Assembly (NCBI GenBank): GCA_964036045.1
Contig: OZ038379.1
Location: 120,715,206-120,779,205, forward strand
Reading direction: 5' to 3'
Length of the DNA: 64,000 bases
Source of the DNA: Eutreptiella sp. 'Long Island Sound 2002'
Lineage: Eukaryota; Euglenozoa; Euglenophyceae; Eutreptiales; Eutreptiaceae
Both the position numbers and the translations under genes were made by a program. Below the pieces are notes generated by a model. The model was not told where the DNA came from and made no database searches. It saw only the letters and a program-made list of their open reading frames with translations. Position 1 is the stretch's first letter. The number at the start of each line of letters is the position of its first letter. Below are positions 10,696-18,156 of the stretch, piece after piece.

Positions 10696-11682
10696 ATGAC
10701 AGAAGAAAATGAGACACTGGATTTTCACGAGTTCGTGCTGAAATTGCCGGATTCGGCGTGGAACCTGAGTTCTGAGTCGTTGGAACATGCAGCACAGTTG
10801 GCAAAGGAAGGCGCAATGAGTGGTCTCAGTCCTTGGCAGGCAGCGTCACTGTATTCCAAACTTACAGGAAAGAAAACACTGGCCACTGTCAAAGACACGA
10901 TGGCCTTGGTTCGTGATGCCTTACTCACCTTAAAGGGCGACGACATTGGCAGAACAGGAACGTCGTCGCATCGCGAGGACGTCTTCTTGGCATGCGAAAC
11001 TTTGAGCGGTCCCAAGGACCACGCTGGCCCCGCGTCGGACAAGGAGTCCACGTTCGTGTGGCGCGATGAGGTTCTGTCGCTTCCTTCACGCTTGTCTGCA
11101 CTCCTGGAAGAGCGAAAGGTTTTGCAAGACGAGTTTCGCAGAAAAAAGATGTTGAAGCACCTTCCAGTGTTCGACGAGTTCCATAGGGCAGCTGTTAATA
11201 ACGCGCCAACGCACAAACATCCAGCGGACGCAGAGAAGCGTCGTTGGGAACAACAGGTAAAAGACGCCATGCGAGTCCTGGGAGTAGTCTTAACACGCGA
11301 AGATGACACAACGGTAGCTCCGGAAGCACCTGTTTCATTGGTACTATGTGAACATTTGTTTGCAATGTTGGGTGCGTTGGACTACAGCATCCAAAGCTCC
11401 CGGCGAGTGGCAGTAGATAAACGGTTTGAACAACCTGCGATTGCACCAGAGTTACTCTCGAAGGATGACATGTCACTACTTCAGTCGCGCAACAAATTAC
11501 AAAAAGACCTGAGAGGCACGCGTTTCTCCCCTTACTCGCATCGTAGCTCTTTCCGTTCGTTTTCAACACGAGGTCGTTTTGATCCACGGAGATCTGGCAA
11601 AGGAGGCAAAGGCAAAGGTAAGGGTTTCACCCAAAGATTTGTGCCACGTAACGACAGGTTAGATGAACGACCACAGCAGTAG
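10696..11682 (+). CDS. gag: DIRS copy B Gag-like ORF1
   Basis: The product is a 328-residue Gag-position protein, nearly identical to copy A. Visible replacements include I/V near residue 71 and H/D near residue 182. The basic, glycine-rich tail (KGGKGKGKG, then QRFVPRNDR) is a likely nucleic-acid-binding region. The ATG at 10696 lies about 100 nt inside the terminal repeat, and its context (ACAAAATGACAG) is the same in both copies. The TAG stop at 11680-11682 lies within the start of ORF2, which overlaps by 20 nt in another frame. ORF2 expression therefore probably needs reinitiation or a frameshift. Confidence 0.82.
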   Translation: MTEENETLDFHEFVLKLPDSAWNLSSESLEHAAQLAKEGAMSGLSPWQAASLYSKLTGKKTLATVKDTMALVRDALLTLKGDDIGRTGTSSHREDVFLACETLSGPKDHAGPASDKESTFVWRDEVLSLPSRLSALLEERKVLQDEFRRKKMLKHLPVFDEFHRAAVNNAPTHKHPADAEKRRWEQQVKDAMRVLGVVLTREDDTTVAPEAPVSLVLCEHLFAMLGALDYSIQSSRRVAVDKRFEQPAIAPELLSKDDMSLLQSRNKLQKDLRGTRFSPYSHRSSFRSFSTRGRFDPRRSGKGGKGKGKGFTQRFVPRNDRLDERPQQ

Positions 11683-13501
11683 CTTGACTGTAGAGGATTT
11701 ATTGGCACCAGCCGTGTGCGTGCCACCGCCGATCCATCCCCACCTGCCACTCTATTTGCGCTGTCGTGCGCAATTGCATGAATGGGAAACGTTGAAGGAC
11801 ACATACGCGGCGTCAGTGATTCGCAATGGGCTGCAGCTTGATTGGGTTGACGGTTTTGATCCGGATCGGCCAACCGACGACTTCCGTCCTCGTTCTTCCC
11901 ACGCAGAGGTAACCGACCCTGAATTGGTAAAACACGTGTTGGATGCAGTGCAACAGGGTTGCATGGAACGCGTCGAGCGCAAAGACATTAAGTGTTGTGC
12001 AAGTATGTTCGCAGTGGACAAAGCGTCAGACGAAGCACATCCTGAGGGAGGCCGTCGACCTATCACCAATTTGAAGAACGTGAACCAGTTTGTACAGACC
12101 ACCTATTTTCGTTTGGTCACTCTGTGGGGCATTTTACCGTTCTTGAGACCCGGTCAGTATGCTTGCAAAATTGACCTGAAAAGTGCTTATTTTCACATGG
12201 GTATCCATCCGCGGGATCGACCTTATTTGGGGGTCTACGTCGACGGTGAATTTTACAGGTGGTGCGTTTTGCCGTTTGGATTAAACGTTGCACCACGGGA
12301 ATGGCAACGCCTCATGCAACCAATTTTAAATGCCGTGCGCGAACGCGGAGCACTCGTTTGGGTCTACTTGGACGATTGGCTCATCATTGGCAATACTTAC
12401 CGTGAATGTCTGGAACACACACGTTTTTTGGTACAACTTTTGCATCGGTTGGGTATATTGGTCAATGTCCCAAAATCATGTTTGGAGCCGTCTCAAGAAA
12501 TTATAATGCTTGGTTTTATGCTGAACTTCAGGGAAGGATTCGTCGCGGTACCTCCAAAGCGCCTACAAGCAATTTTTCGGGACGTGAACAGACTGGCACA
12601 CAGTCACACACCATCAGTGAGGCGATGCCCCTCCGTTCTTGGAAGAATCCGTTCCTTGTTGTTCGCCATGCCCCATATCCGACTCCTCAGCGACGCCCTG
12701 GCGGTGCACGTGGCGGTGGCAGTCCAGGCTGGCTGGGAGGCAGACGTGGCGCTCCCGGAGCGCGTGTCACGTCAGTTGATGGATCTGGCGGACGAGTTAC
12801 ACCAGTGGAAGGGACGCACCGTCGTAGTTTCCATGGGTCACGTCAGGGACATGTACTCGGACGCGTCGGATCTGGCGTGGGGCGGAGTCCTTCAAGGGAA
12901 TGCCCAAGCAGCGTTCGGTTGGTTCCTGAATCGAGAGGAACACAAAAACGTCAAAGAGTTCAGGGGAGCCCTACTGACGATTCAAGCGTATGCGCTGAGG
13001 GACACCACGCTGCGATTTTTCACCGACTCAATGGTCCTTTACTGGTATCTCCGCAAGTGGGGAGGTCGCAAGCCGCGGTTCAACGCGTTGATTCTCCAAC
13101 TGTGGAATTTTACACAAGCCAATCGCATCGAGATTCAACCGTTTTACGTGCACACCTCGGTGAATCCGGGGGACATTTGGTCTCGGCTTCGTTGGACACC
13201 GTCGGAGGCTACCTTCCCGTCGGACGTGTTGACTTGGATCCTGGAGGAGTTCAAAAGTTGGATTCAGCCGGAAATGGATTGGATGTCAAGGAGTTCCAAT
13301 GCGGTGTGCAGCAAGTTCGTCAGTCCGTGTCTCCAGCCGGGGGCTTACGCCATCGATGTCTTCTCCCAGAATCTAACTTTACTTTCACCGGGGTGGGTCT
13401 TCCCGCCGTTCAAGCACATACCTCAGTTGGTCAACAAAGTGTTGGAGTCGCCAGGGGTGAAGGTTCTCATGGCTCTGCCGTACAGGCCGCGCGAAGTTTG
13501 A
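11663..13501 (+). CDS. DIRS copy B RT / RNase H / start of methyltransferase-like region
   Basis: The 612-residue ORF2 has RT with KIDLKSAYFHM and YLDDWLIIG, then RNase H with YSDASDLAWGG, VKEFRGALL and FTDSMVLYW. A C-terminal module follows from about residue 535 (AIDVFSQNL, WVFPPFKHIPQLVNKV). That module matches in layout the Dam-like methyltransferase known from DIRS elements. The ORF ends at TGA (13499-13501), where copy A reads TGG and continues; codons stay open to 13696. All RT and RNase H catalytic residues are present. Translation probably starts at the ATG at 11663, inside the end of gag. Confidence 0.85.
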   Translation: MNDHSSSLTVEDLLAPAVCVPPPIHPHLPLYLRCRAQLHEWETLKDTYAASVIRNGLQLDWVDGFDPDRPTDDFRPRSSHAEVTDPELVKHVLDAVQQGCMERVERKDIKCCASMFAVDKASDEAHPEGGRRPITNLKNVNQFVQTTYFRLVTLWGILPFLRPGQYACKIDLKSAYFHMGIHPRDRPYLGVYVDGEFYRWCVLPFGLNVAPREWQRLMQPILNAVRERGALVWVYLDDWLIIGNTYRECLEHTRFLVQLLHRLGILVNVPKSCLEPSQEIIMLGFMLNFREGFVAVPPKRLQAIFRDVNRLAHSHTPSVRRCPSVLGRIRSLLFAMPHIRLLSDALAVHVAVAVQAGWEADVALPERVSRQLMDLADELHQWKGRTVVVSMGHVRDMYSDASDLAWGGVLQGNAQAAFGWFLNREEHKNVKEFRGALLTIQAYALRDTTLRFFTDSMVLYWYLRKWGGRKPRFNALILQLWNFTQANRIEIQPFYVHTSVNPGDIWSRLRWTPSEATFPSDVLTWILEEFKSWIQPEMDWMSRSSNAVCSKFVSPCLQPGAYAIDVFSQNLTLLSPGWVFPPFKHIPQLVNKVLESPGVKVLMALPYRPREV

Positions 13502-14604
13502 TGGAACCTATTGATGAAACACGTGAAGTTCGCAGTGAACACGTCGGAGTTCCGGTTGCAAATGCCAGACGGCACAGAGACACAACCACGTTTCGTGTTG
13601 ACCTTGGCGTATGTTTGCGTGAATACTATCAATTGCGAGGAGCTACCAACGAAGAGGCGACGCTTATCATCAATGAAATCGGGAAGGACACCTTGAAACG
13701 TTACAATTCTGCGTGGCACATGTTTGGTACGTTCTTGTTACAAGACGCGGCGCTTGCTCCACTGTTAAAGGTGGAGCGCTTTGGTCAAATCCCATTGATG
13801 ACGGTGGCGGTGCAACTTTTAAAGTTTTCACGCACGCATTCTTTAAGTGCTGGGCGTATGGCGTATTCAGCAGTGTGTTTATTCCCGTGCTTTTCGCAAC
13901 TACGTTTCGAGGGTATGCTACGCAACTTGAAACGTGACTGGTTCGTCAGTGTTCCTCATTATCATCGTTTCTATGATGTACGGCGTCTTATACAAGTCAT
14001 GCATCAACAACCTGTGGAGACGGAAGCTCAGCTGCGCTTGCAAGCCATTTTGTCCTTGAGATTCTTTGCCTTGTTCCGAGGCGTTGATCTGGCGCGATCA
14101 CGTAGGGATATCCAACGCGCTGCTCAGCCTTGGTTCATTTCTGCTAAGCGCAAAGGGAGGAGATACTATGCACGTTATCCTATTCACAATGTTACGCCAC
14201 CGTCAATTGATCCGCAGCGCTGCTTAGCGCGTTATTTGGAGGCTACTGGTGATTACGAGGGTTCTGAGATTTTTGTGTCCCTACGAAAGCCACGGAAGCC
14301 TTTATCGTCTGATACCATCAACGGTCTCACTACTCGTTGGTTAAGGAAACACCTACTGGAATTGGGGGAACTGGAGACGGATTCGTTTTCCGCACATTCT
14401 ACACGAGGAGCAGCAGCAACTGCACCAATCTATCTTGGCGTGGATCCGCATGTGGTAGCGGCATTGGGTGATTGGTCCTGTTACGATACATTCAGGAAGT
14501 TTTACGACAGGACCAGAGCTCTGTTGCGCATCACGCAAGTTCTGGTCCCTCCTGATCTGGCGACTGGAGAAGCGGCGCGCGCTTCGCGCCTGGCGATTAA
14601 TTAA
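12406..14604 (+). CDS. DIRS copy B tyrosine recombinase ORF3
   Basis: The open frame is 732 residues. The recombinase domain occupies roughly the last 305 residues (from about 13684). This enzyme would integrate the circular DNA intermediate. Visible catalytic residues are Arg in LFRGVDLARS, the H-x-x-R pair in AHSTRGAAAT, Trp in ALGDWSCYDTF, and the nucleophile Tyr in KFYDRTRAL, giving R-H-R-(W)-Y. The N-terminal 425 residues overlap ORF2 in another frame and are Gly/Ser/Arg-rich without a domain. Such overlap is a known DIRS-1 trait. The first ATG of the frame (12406) is probably not the only start; a shorter product is possible. It ends at TAA just before the internal complementary region. 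Confidence 0.85.
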   Translation: MSGTHTFFGTTFASVGYIGQCPKIMFGAVSRNYNAWFYAELQGRIRRGTSKAPTSNFSGREQTGTQSHTISEAMPLRSWKNPFLVVRHAPYPTPQRRPGGARGGGSPGWLGGRRGAPGARVTSVDGSGGRVTPVEGTHRRSFHGSRQGHVLGRVGSGVGRSPSRECPSSVRLVPESRGTQKRQRVQGSPTDDSSVCAEGHHAAIFHRLNGPLLVSPQVGRSQAAVQRVDSPTVEFYTSQSHRDSTVLRAHLGESGGHLVSASLDTVGGYLPVGRVDLDPGGVQKLDSAGNGLDVKEFQCGVQQVRQSVSPAGGLRHRCLLPESNFTFTGVGLPAVQAHTSVGQQSVGVARGEGSHGSAVQAARSLMEPIDETREVRSEHVGVPVANARRHRDTTTFRVDLGVCLREYYQLRGATNEEATLIINEIGKDTLKRYNSAWHMFGTFLLQDAALAPLLKVERFGQIPLMTVAVQLLKFSRTHSLSAGRMAYSAVCLFPCFSQLRFEGMLRNLKRDWFVSVPHYHRFYDVRRLIQVMHQQPVETEAQLRLQAILSLRFFALFRGVDLARSRRDIQRAAQPWFISAKRKGRRYYARYPIHNVTPPSIDPQRCLARYLEATGDYEGSEIFVSLRKPRKPLSSDTINGLTTRWLRKHLLELGELETDSFSAHSTRGAAATAPIYLGVDPHVVAALGDWSCYDTFRKFYDRTRALLRITQVLVPPDLATGEAARASRLAIN
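13502..13696 (+). pseudogene. Tail of DIRS copy B ORF2 after TGA
   Basis: This frame continues ORF2 past the TGA with residues that match copy A (MKHVKFA-NTSEFRLQMP and on) to a TGA at 13694-13696. It is likely the true C-terminus of the methyltransferase-like region in an intact element. It overlaps the recombinase ORF. Confidence 0.5.
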
Positions 14605-14653
14605 TTCTTATATAAGGGTTCAGTTCACGGGAGCTCAGTTCTTCCGTTCTGTT

Positions 14654-14765
14654 GCCCATATATGGGGATTGTGTAGTGCTAGCTGAGCCAGCTCGGATTT
14701 ACCCGAATAGGTGAGGAGGAAAGAAGAGATGGCGAAGCAATAGCACTACACAAGACACATATATG
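14654..14765 (+). repeat. Internal complementary region of DIRS copy B
   Basis: Positions 14654-14692 are the reverse complement of the outer left end (10248-10286), and 14693-14765 are the reverse complement of the outer right end (about 15149-15221), with only a couple of mismatches. The two parts meet with no gap (AGCCAGC then TCGGATT), so the region mirrors the junction made when the two ends are joined in a circle. This is the hallmark of DIRS-1 replication, where it templates the element termini. Confidence 0.92.
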
Positions 14766-14836
14766 CCCACCCTGTCCCTCCCTTAAGTTCTTCGCTCACC
14801 GTGAAAAGCAGTTGACACTTGGGTCGTCGGTTGCCA

Positions 14837-15221
14837 CGGTTTTAAGAGCATGGGAGGTTAATAGTGGTTGGAGCATGTAAGGAGTACTGATTTTCCAAAT
14901 TTTTTATTATACTACGGTTTTCTCTGAGATCGTCGACGACAGGTCGTAGCTTAGAGGAAAAACACAACTCTAAGGTTGGTAGAGTGTGGGTTCAAACCCC
15001 ATGGGGGGTATTTGAGGTCAAAAGTTCATTTTTCATGTATAATACCATTTTTGTGTATATTTTGAGGGTGCCCGTTTCAATGAAAGGTAGCAAAGGGCAC
15101 CAAAAGAGCAGAAAACAGAGAAAACAAACCGGTTTTAAGGAGTTGGCCCATATATGTGTCCTATGTAGTGCTATTGCTTCGCCATCTCTTCTTTCCTCCT
15201 CACCTATTCGGGTAAATCCGA
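14837..15221 (-). repeat. Right inverted terminal repeat of DIRS copy B
   Basis: Positions 14837-15156 are inverted relative to 10276-10595, with equal 320-bp length. The outer 65 bp (ending GGGTAAATCCGA) belong to this end only, apart from the internal complementary region and the left end of copy A. A tRNA-like internal promoter motif lies here on the plus strand: A-box-like GTAGCTTAGAGG at 14945 and B-box-like GGGTTCAAACCCC at 14988, followed by a T run. Confidence 0.9.
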
Positions 15222-16284
15222 TGGTATTGTCCAGGGAGCCATGCCAATACATGGGCCCCCACTCCTTCAAACCCCAATGCCTGTGCCAGGCTGAGTCTCC
15301 TCGATGCCAATGCCTCCTACACTTCCGCAGAAGTGGGGCATCCCGGGAAGCAAAGACATCCGTCTCGGGCGCTTCGGCTCCCAGCGTCTGGATCATCCTG
15401 GCATACACCTGCGGCGCCATTCCATACTCCGTGAGCTGAACTCCGCGGTCTCCTCTGGACTTGGCAACCACAGCTTGCACCGCTTGGACGATCCGATCCT
15501 CTTCCTCAGCATTCCATTGGGATGATCCGCATGCATAGTCCGTGGACAACCATGTGAGGCATTCATCATCCTCCCGGACCAGCGTTGCACGATGGGGAAG
15601 GGCTCCAATGGCGTTTGCCACCATGAAGTCATACCCCATGATCATATCCCAATCTGTAATGTCGGCCACATGGAAGTTCCCGGATAGAGTGCTTCTCTTC
15701 GCCTGATCAGGGCGGTTCAAGCGCTCATGCTCCCAGAATTCCATACTGATAGTGGCCTCATGGGTGCCCCCACCCATAATCTCTCCGTTGGCGACCTTCA
15801 GGCGAACCGGTCTCCGGCTGGGCTGCAGGAGTTCCTCCTTGAACAACCCTCTCCGGACCAGGCTCACCTGGGCAGCCGTATCCACCAACACATCCACCAC
15901 CTTCTCCTCTCTTCCGCACCGTACTCGCACTTTCAAGTGCAACTGCCGCTCGTCACCATGAGGCGTATGGACGACTCTCACGGCATGCAACTCTAGCACG
16001 TCCGGGTGCATCAGGACTTCAAGGGTATGGTCACGGATGGTGTAGATCTTGGGCTGGTCCTGCCCATCCACGGGGCTCTCCGTGGTCGCTCCTTCCTTCT
16101 TGCCATGTCCCGTACCCACATGTACTTCCCTTGGCAGGGCGCTCCAGGGGTTGGGAGTGGCGAAACTCAGTGGTTTTGGCACTTCCGGAGCCTTCTTTGG
16201 CACCCGATGTGCCTTCGCTTTCTCTGAGATTCCACTGATTTCCGGAGGAGAGACCTCCGAGGTCCCACTCCCGTGGGGGCACCT
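15222..16284 (-). CDS. pol: gypsy-1 protease and first half of methyltransferase-like segment (3' part cut by DIRS B)
   Basis: The frame is open from just after the TAG at 16285-16287 to the DIRS B junction, and continues in the same frame at 10247. An aspartic protease is marked by VLVDTAAQVSLVRRG (DTA instead of the usual DTG/DSG) and the later GGGTHEATISM and IMGYDFM segments. After it come ETDVFASRDAPLL and a Trp/His-rich stretch (HWHRGDSAWHRHWG) that open a methyltransferase-like module. That module resumes beyond DIRS B with VEKIIADRPRGILVITG. The last residues of the visible longer ORF (beyond 15222) are DIRS sequence. The protease would process Gag-Pol. Confidence 0.78.
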
Positions 16285-16977
16285 CTAGACTTGGCTTCCC
16301 GCAGCCCCTTCCGGCTGCGATCCGCCAGGACTTTGTCCACCACGTTGCTGGGCTTTGAGTTCCTCCAACGTCCTCAACATCTCCTCAGCAACCTCCTCGA
16401 TCGACCTCACTCGTCGGTCTTGGCCAGGTCCACCACCATAACCTCTTCCTCCGCCTTTTCCTTGGCCCTTGCCTTGGCCTTTTCCCCCGTCTCCGCCCTT
16501 CGCCTTCCAATCGGAAATCCGCTGCTCCTTGGGCTTCTTCTCGGGGTGAGCGGCGAAGTAGGCCTTCTTGTCCGCCTCATACACCTTGCACTGACGGTGG
16601 TCGTGTGCATGGTTGTTTCCCTTGCCATAACAGACCCAGCACCCGTCGTGCTGAGATCTGTACTCTCGGAACGAGAGCGGTGGGTTCCCGATCCTCTTTG
16701 GCGCGTTGCCCTTCTTGGGTCCCACCCGGCTCCATCTGGACCGATCCTGCCCATGGTCCCTCACGTTGTGCGCCACAAACGCGAAGAAATGGGCCTCCTC
16801 GTGATCCTCCCGGGACCAGTGGTCTTGGCCACTTCCACTACCATCCTCCGCAGAGTTGACCGTGTCCTCCTGGATCTCCCGATGATGTCGGTCTTCTCGG
16901 TGGCCTCGTTGTCCATGACCATGTCGATCCTGCACGTGGGCCTCGTTCTTCGCATTGAGCTTCAACTCCACCGTCAT
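16285..16977 (-). CDS. gag: gypsy-1 nucleocapsid-like ORF with zinc knuckle
   Basis: This 230-residue reading frame lies between two in-frame TAG codons (16978-16980 upstream, 16285-16287 downstream), so it may be the C-terminal part of Gag. It carries CWVCYGKGNNHAHDHRQC, which fits an extended C-x2-C-x8-H-x4-C zinc knuckle that binds RNA. The rest is charged, with a Gly/Lys tract (GKGQGKGQGKGGG) near residue 185. The ATG at 16977 directly follows the TAG. Confidence 0.7.
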   Translation of the reverse strand: MTVELKLNAKNEAHVQDRHGHGQRGHREDRHHREIQEDTVNSAEDGSGSGQDHWSREDHEEAHFFAFVAHNVRDHGQDRSRWSRVGPKKGNAPKRIGNPPLSFREYRSQHDGCWVCYGKGNNHAHDHRQCKVYEADKKAYFAAHPEKKPKEQRISDWKAKGGDGGKGQGKGQGKGGGRGYGGGPGQDRRVRSIEEVAEEMLRTLEELKAQQRGGQSPGGSQPEGAAGSQV

Positions 16978-18156
16978 CTACTTCACGATCTCGTCCAGGC
17001 TCATGCGGGCGAAGATGACCTGCATCCTCAGTGGCTCCCCGCGCCTCCACTCCACGTTGTTGAGGCGCAGCAACCTTTGCCCCATGGAGTCTCCAAATAC
17101 CTCCACGTACACGGCGTTCTTGGGTCCCAACATCCGGTTGGGCTCGCCCAGGTTCCTCCTGAAGAACTCCATGATACCCGCATGGGTATCCTCCGCCGCC
17201 ATAATCCTCACCGCCACGCGCTTCTTGGCGCGCTTCTTCTCCTCGTCCTCCACTCGTCTCTTCCAGTTGCCAGGGAGGGCGTCCTTCAGGAGGTGGCGGA
17301 TCTCGCTGGCCTCGTTCCACTCCTCCACCAGCTTGAGGCATCTGCGGTACTTCCGCAGATACCGGTTCCACTCCCGGACCCGCAATTCACCGCGGTCCAG
17401 CGGCAGCGGGATGGACCACAGGTCCTGCAGCTTCTGGTTCGGAGCGTCCACCCGCTCCTCATCCTCCAACCACTGGAGGCAGGCCTGCTCCGTCCTGATC
17501 AGTCCTTCCCGGATCTGATCCCGCAGCTCCTCCTTCAGGTCCTGCGCCAGCCGGTGTGGGAATGTCCGGCATACCCACTTATCCCGCGGCGCTCCCCGCA
17601 TCTCGCCGACGACCACCTCGGCGAAGTCCTCCCAATCCAGGATGAAGTCGTCCAGGTTGGAGGGGTTGCCATCATAGTAGGGGATTTTGATTCCCCTGAG
17701 GTCGTCAATCCTGATGGCGTCTCCAACGTCACCGGCCACCACTCCACTGAGACGAATACCACCTGTGGCGGGGGGGTGTGAGTACACTCCCCGTACATCC
17801 CTCTCCTCCATGGAGTGCGGTCCAGTTTGGCCTGAACCCATGGGGTTTGGAATGCGGGAAGGACTTGCTCCATCGGCCGTCCATATCCCAGTATTGGGGT
17901 CCTTCGCCCACAGGTTTCCGCTTGGATGGCCTCGACCATGTCCGTCGGCGCTTCCCATGGTTCGCCCCTGCATGGTCTGGTTCTGGATCTGGATCTCCTC
18001 TTCCGCAGAGATTACCATATTCGTCGTGACCGGTAGATCCTGGGCGGCATGGGACATCTGTACCGTCAGGCTCCTCGGGTCCGTGGTTACGTGCCCTTCC
18101 CGCATGGACCCAGCCGGTGCCGTGTGTTCCCCGAGCATTGTGGATTCGCTGAACAT
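16978..18156 (-). CDS. gag: gypsy-1 Gag, capsid-like part
   Basis: The product is a 392-residue Gag segment. It contains a helical, Trp-containing region (NLDDFILDWEDFAEVV through the RYLRKYRRCLKLVEEW stretch) typical of Ty3/gypsy capsid. It would assemble virus-like particles. It ends at a TAG with the zinc-knuckle ORF in the same frame immediately after. Upstream it overlaps the N-terminal gag ORF by about 70 nt in a -1 frame relation. I see no classical slippery heptamer in the overlap, so either a frameshift signal I do not recognise or an indel joins them. Confidence 0.75.
   Translation of the reverse strand: MFSESTMLGEHTAPAGSMREGHVTTDPRSLTVQMSHAAQDLPVTTNMVISAEEEIQIQNQTMQGRTMGSADGHGRGHPSGNLWAKDPNTGIWTADGASPSRIPNPMGSGQTGPHSMEERDVRGVYSHPPATGGIRLSGVVAGDVGDAIRIDDLRGIKIPYYDGNPSNLDDFILDWEDFAEVVVGEMRGAPRDKWVCRTFPHRLAQDLKEELRDQIREGLIRTEQACLQWLEDEERVDAPNQKLQDLWSIPLPLDRGELRVREWNRYLRKYRRCLKLVEEWNEASEIRHLLKDALPGNWKRRVEDEEKKRAKKRVAVRIMAAEDTHAGIMEFFRRNLGEPNRMLGPKNAVYVEVFGDSMGQRLLRLNNVEWRRGEPLRMQVIFARMSLDEIVK

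Larger units (their letters stand above)
10248..15221 (+). mobile_element. DIRS-like retrotransposon, copy B, structurally complete
   Basis: The 4974-bp element has a left terminal repeat, gag, RT/RNase H/methyltransferase ORF, tyrosine recombinase ORF, internal complementary region and inverted right terminal repeat, as in DIRS-1. It lies in gypsy-1 pol on the opposite strand. No target duplication is present: the gypsy-1 bases on the two sides abut exactly in frame (D-N-T before, R-R-T-V-E after, minus strand), and the length is a multiple of three. DIRS elements use a tyrosine recombinase instead of an integrase, which explains the clean junctions. ORF2 carries a TGA (13499-13501) where copy A has TGG. 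Confidence 0.92.
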
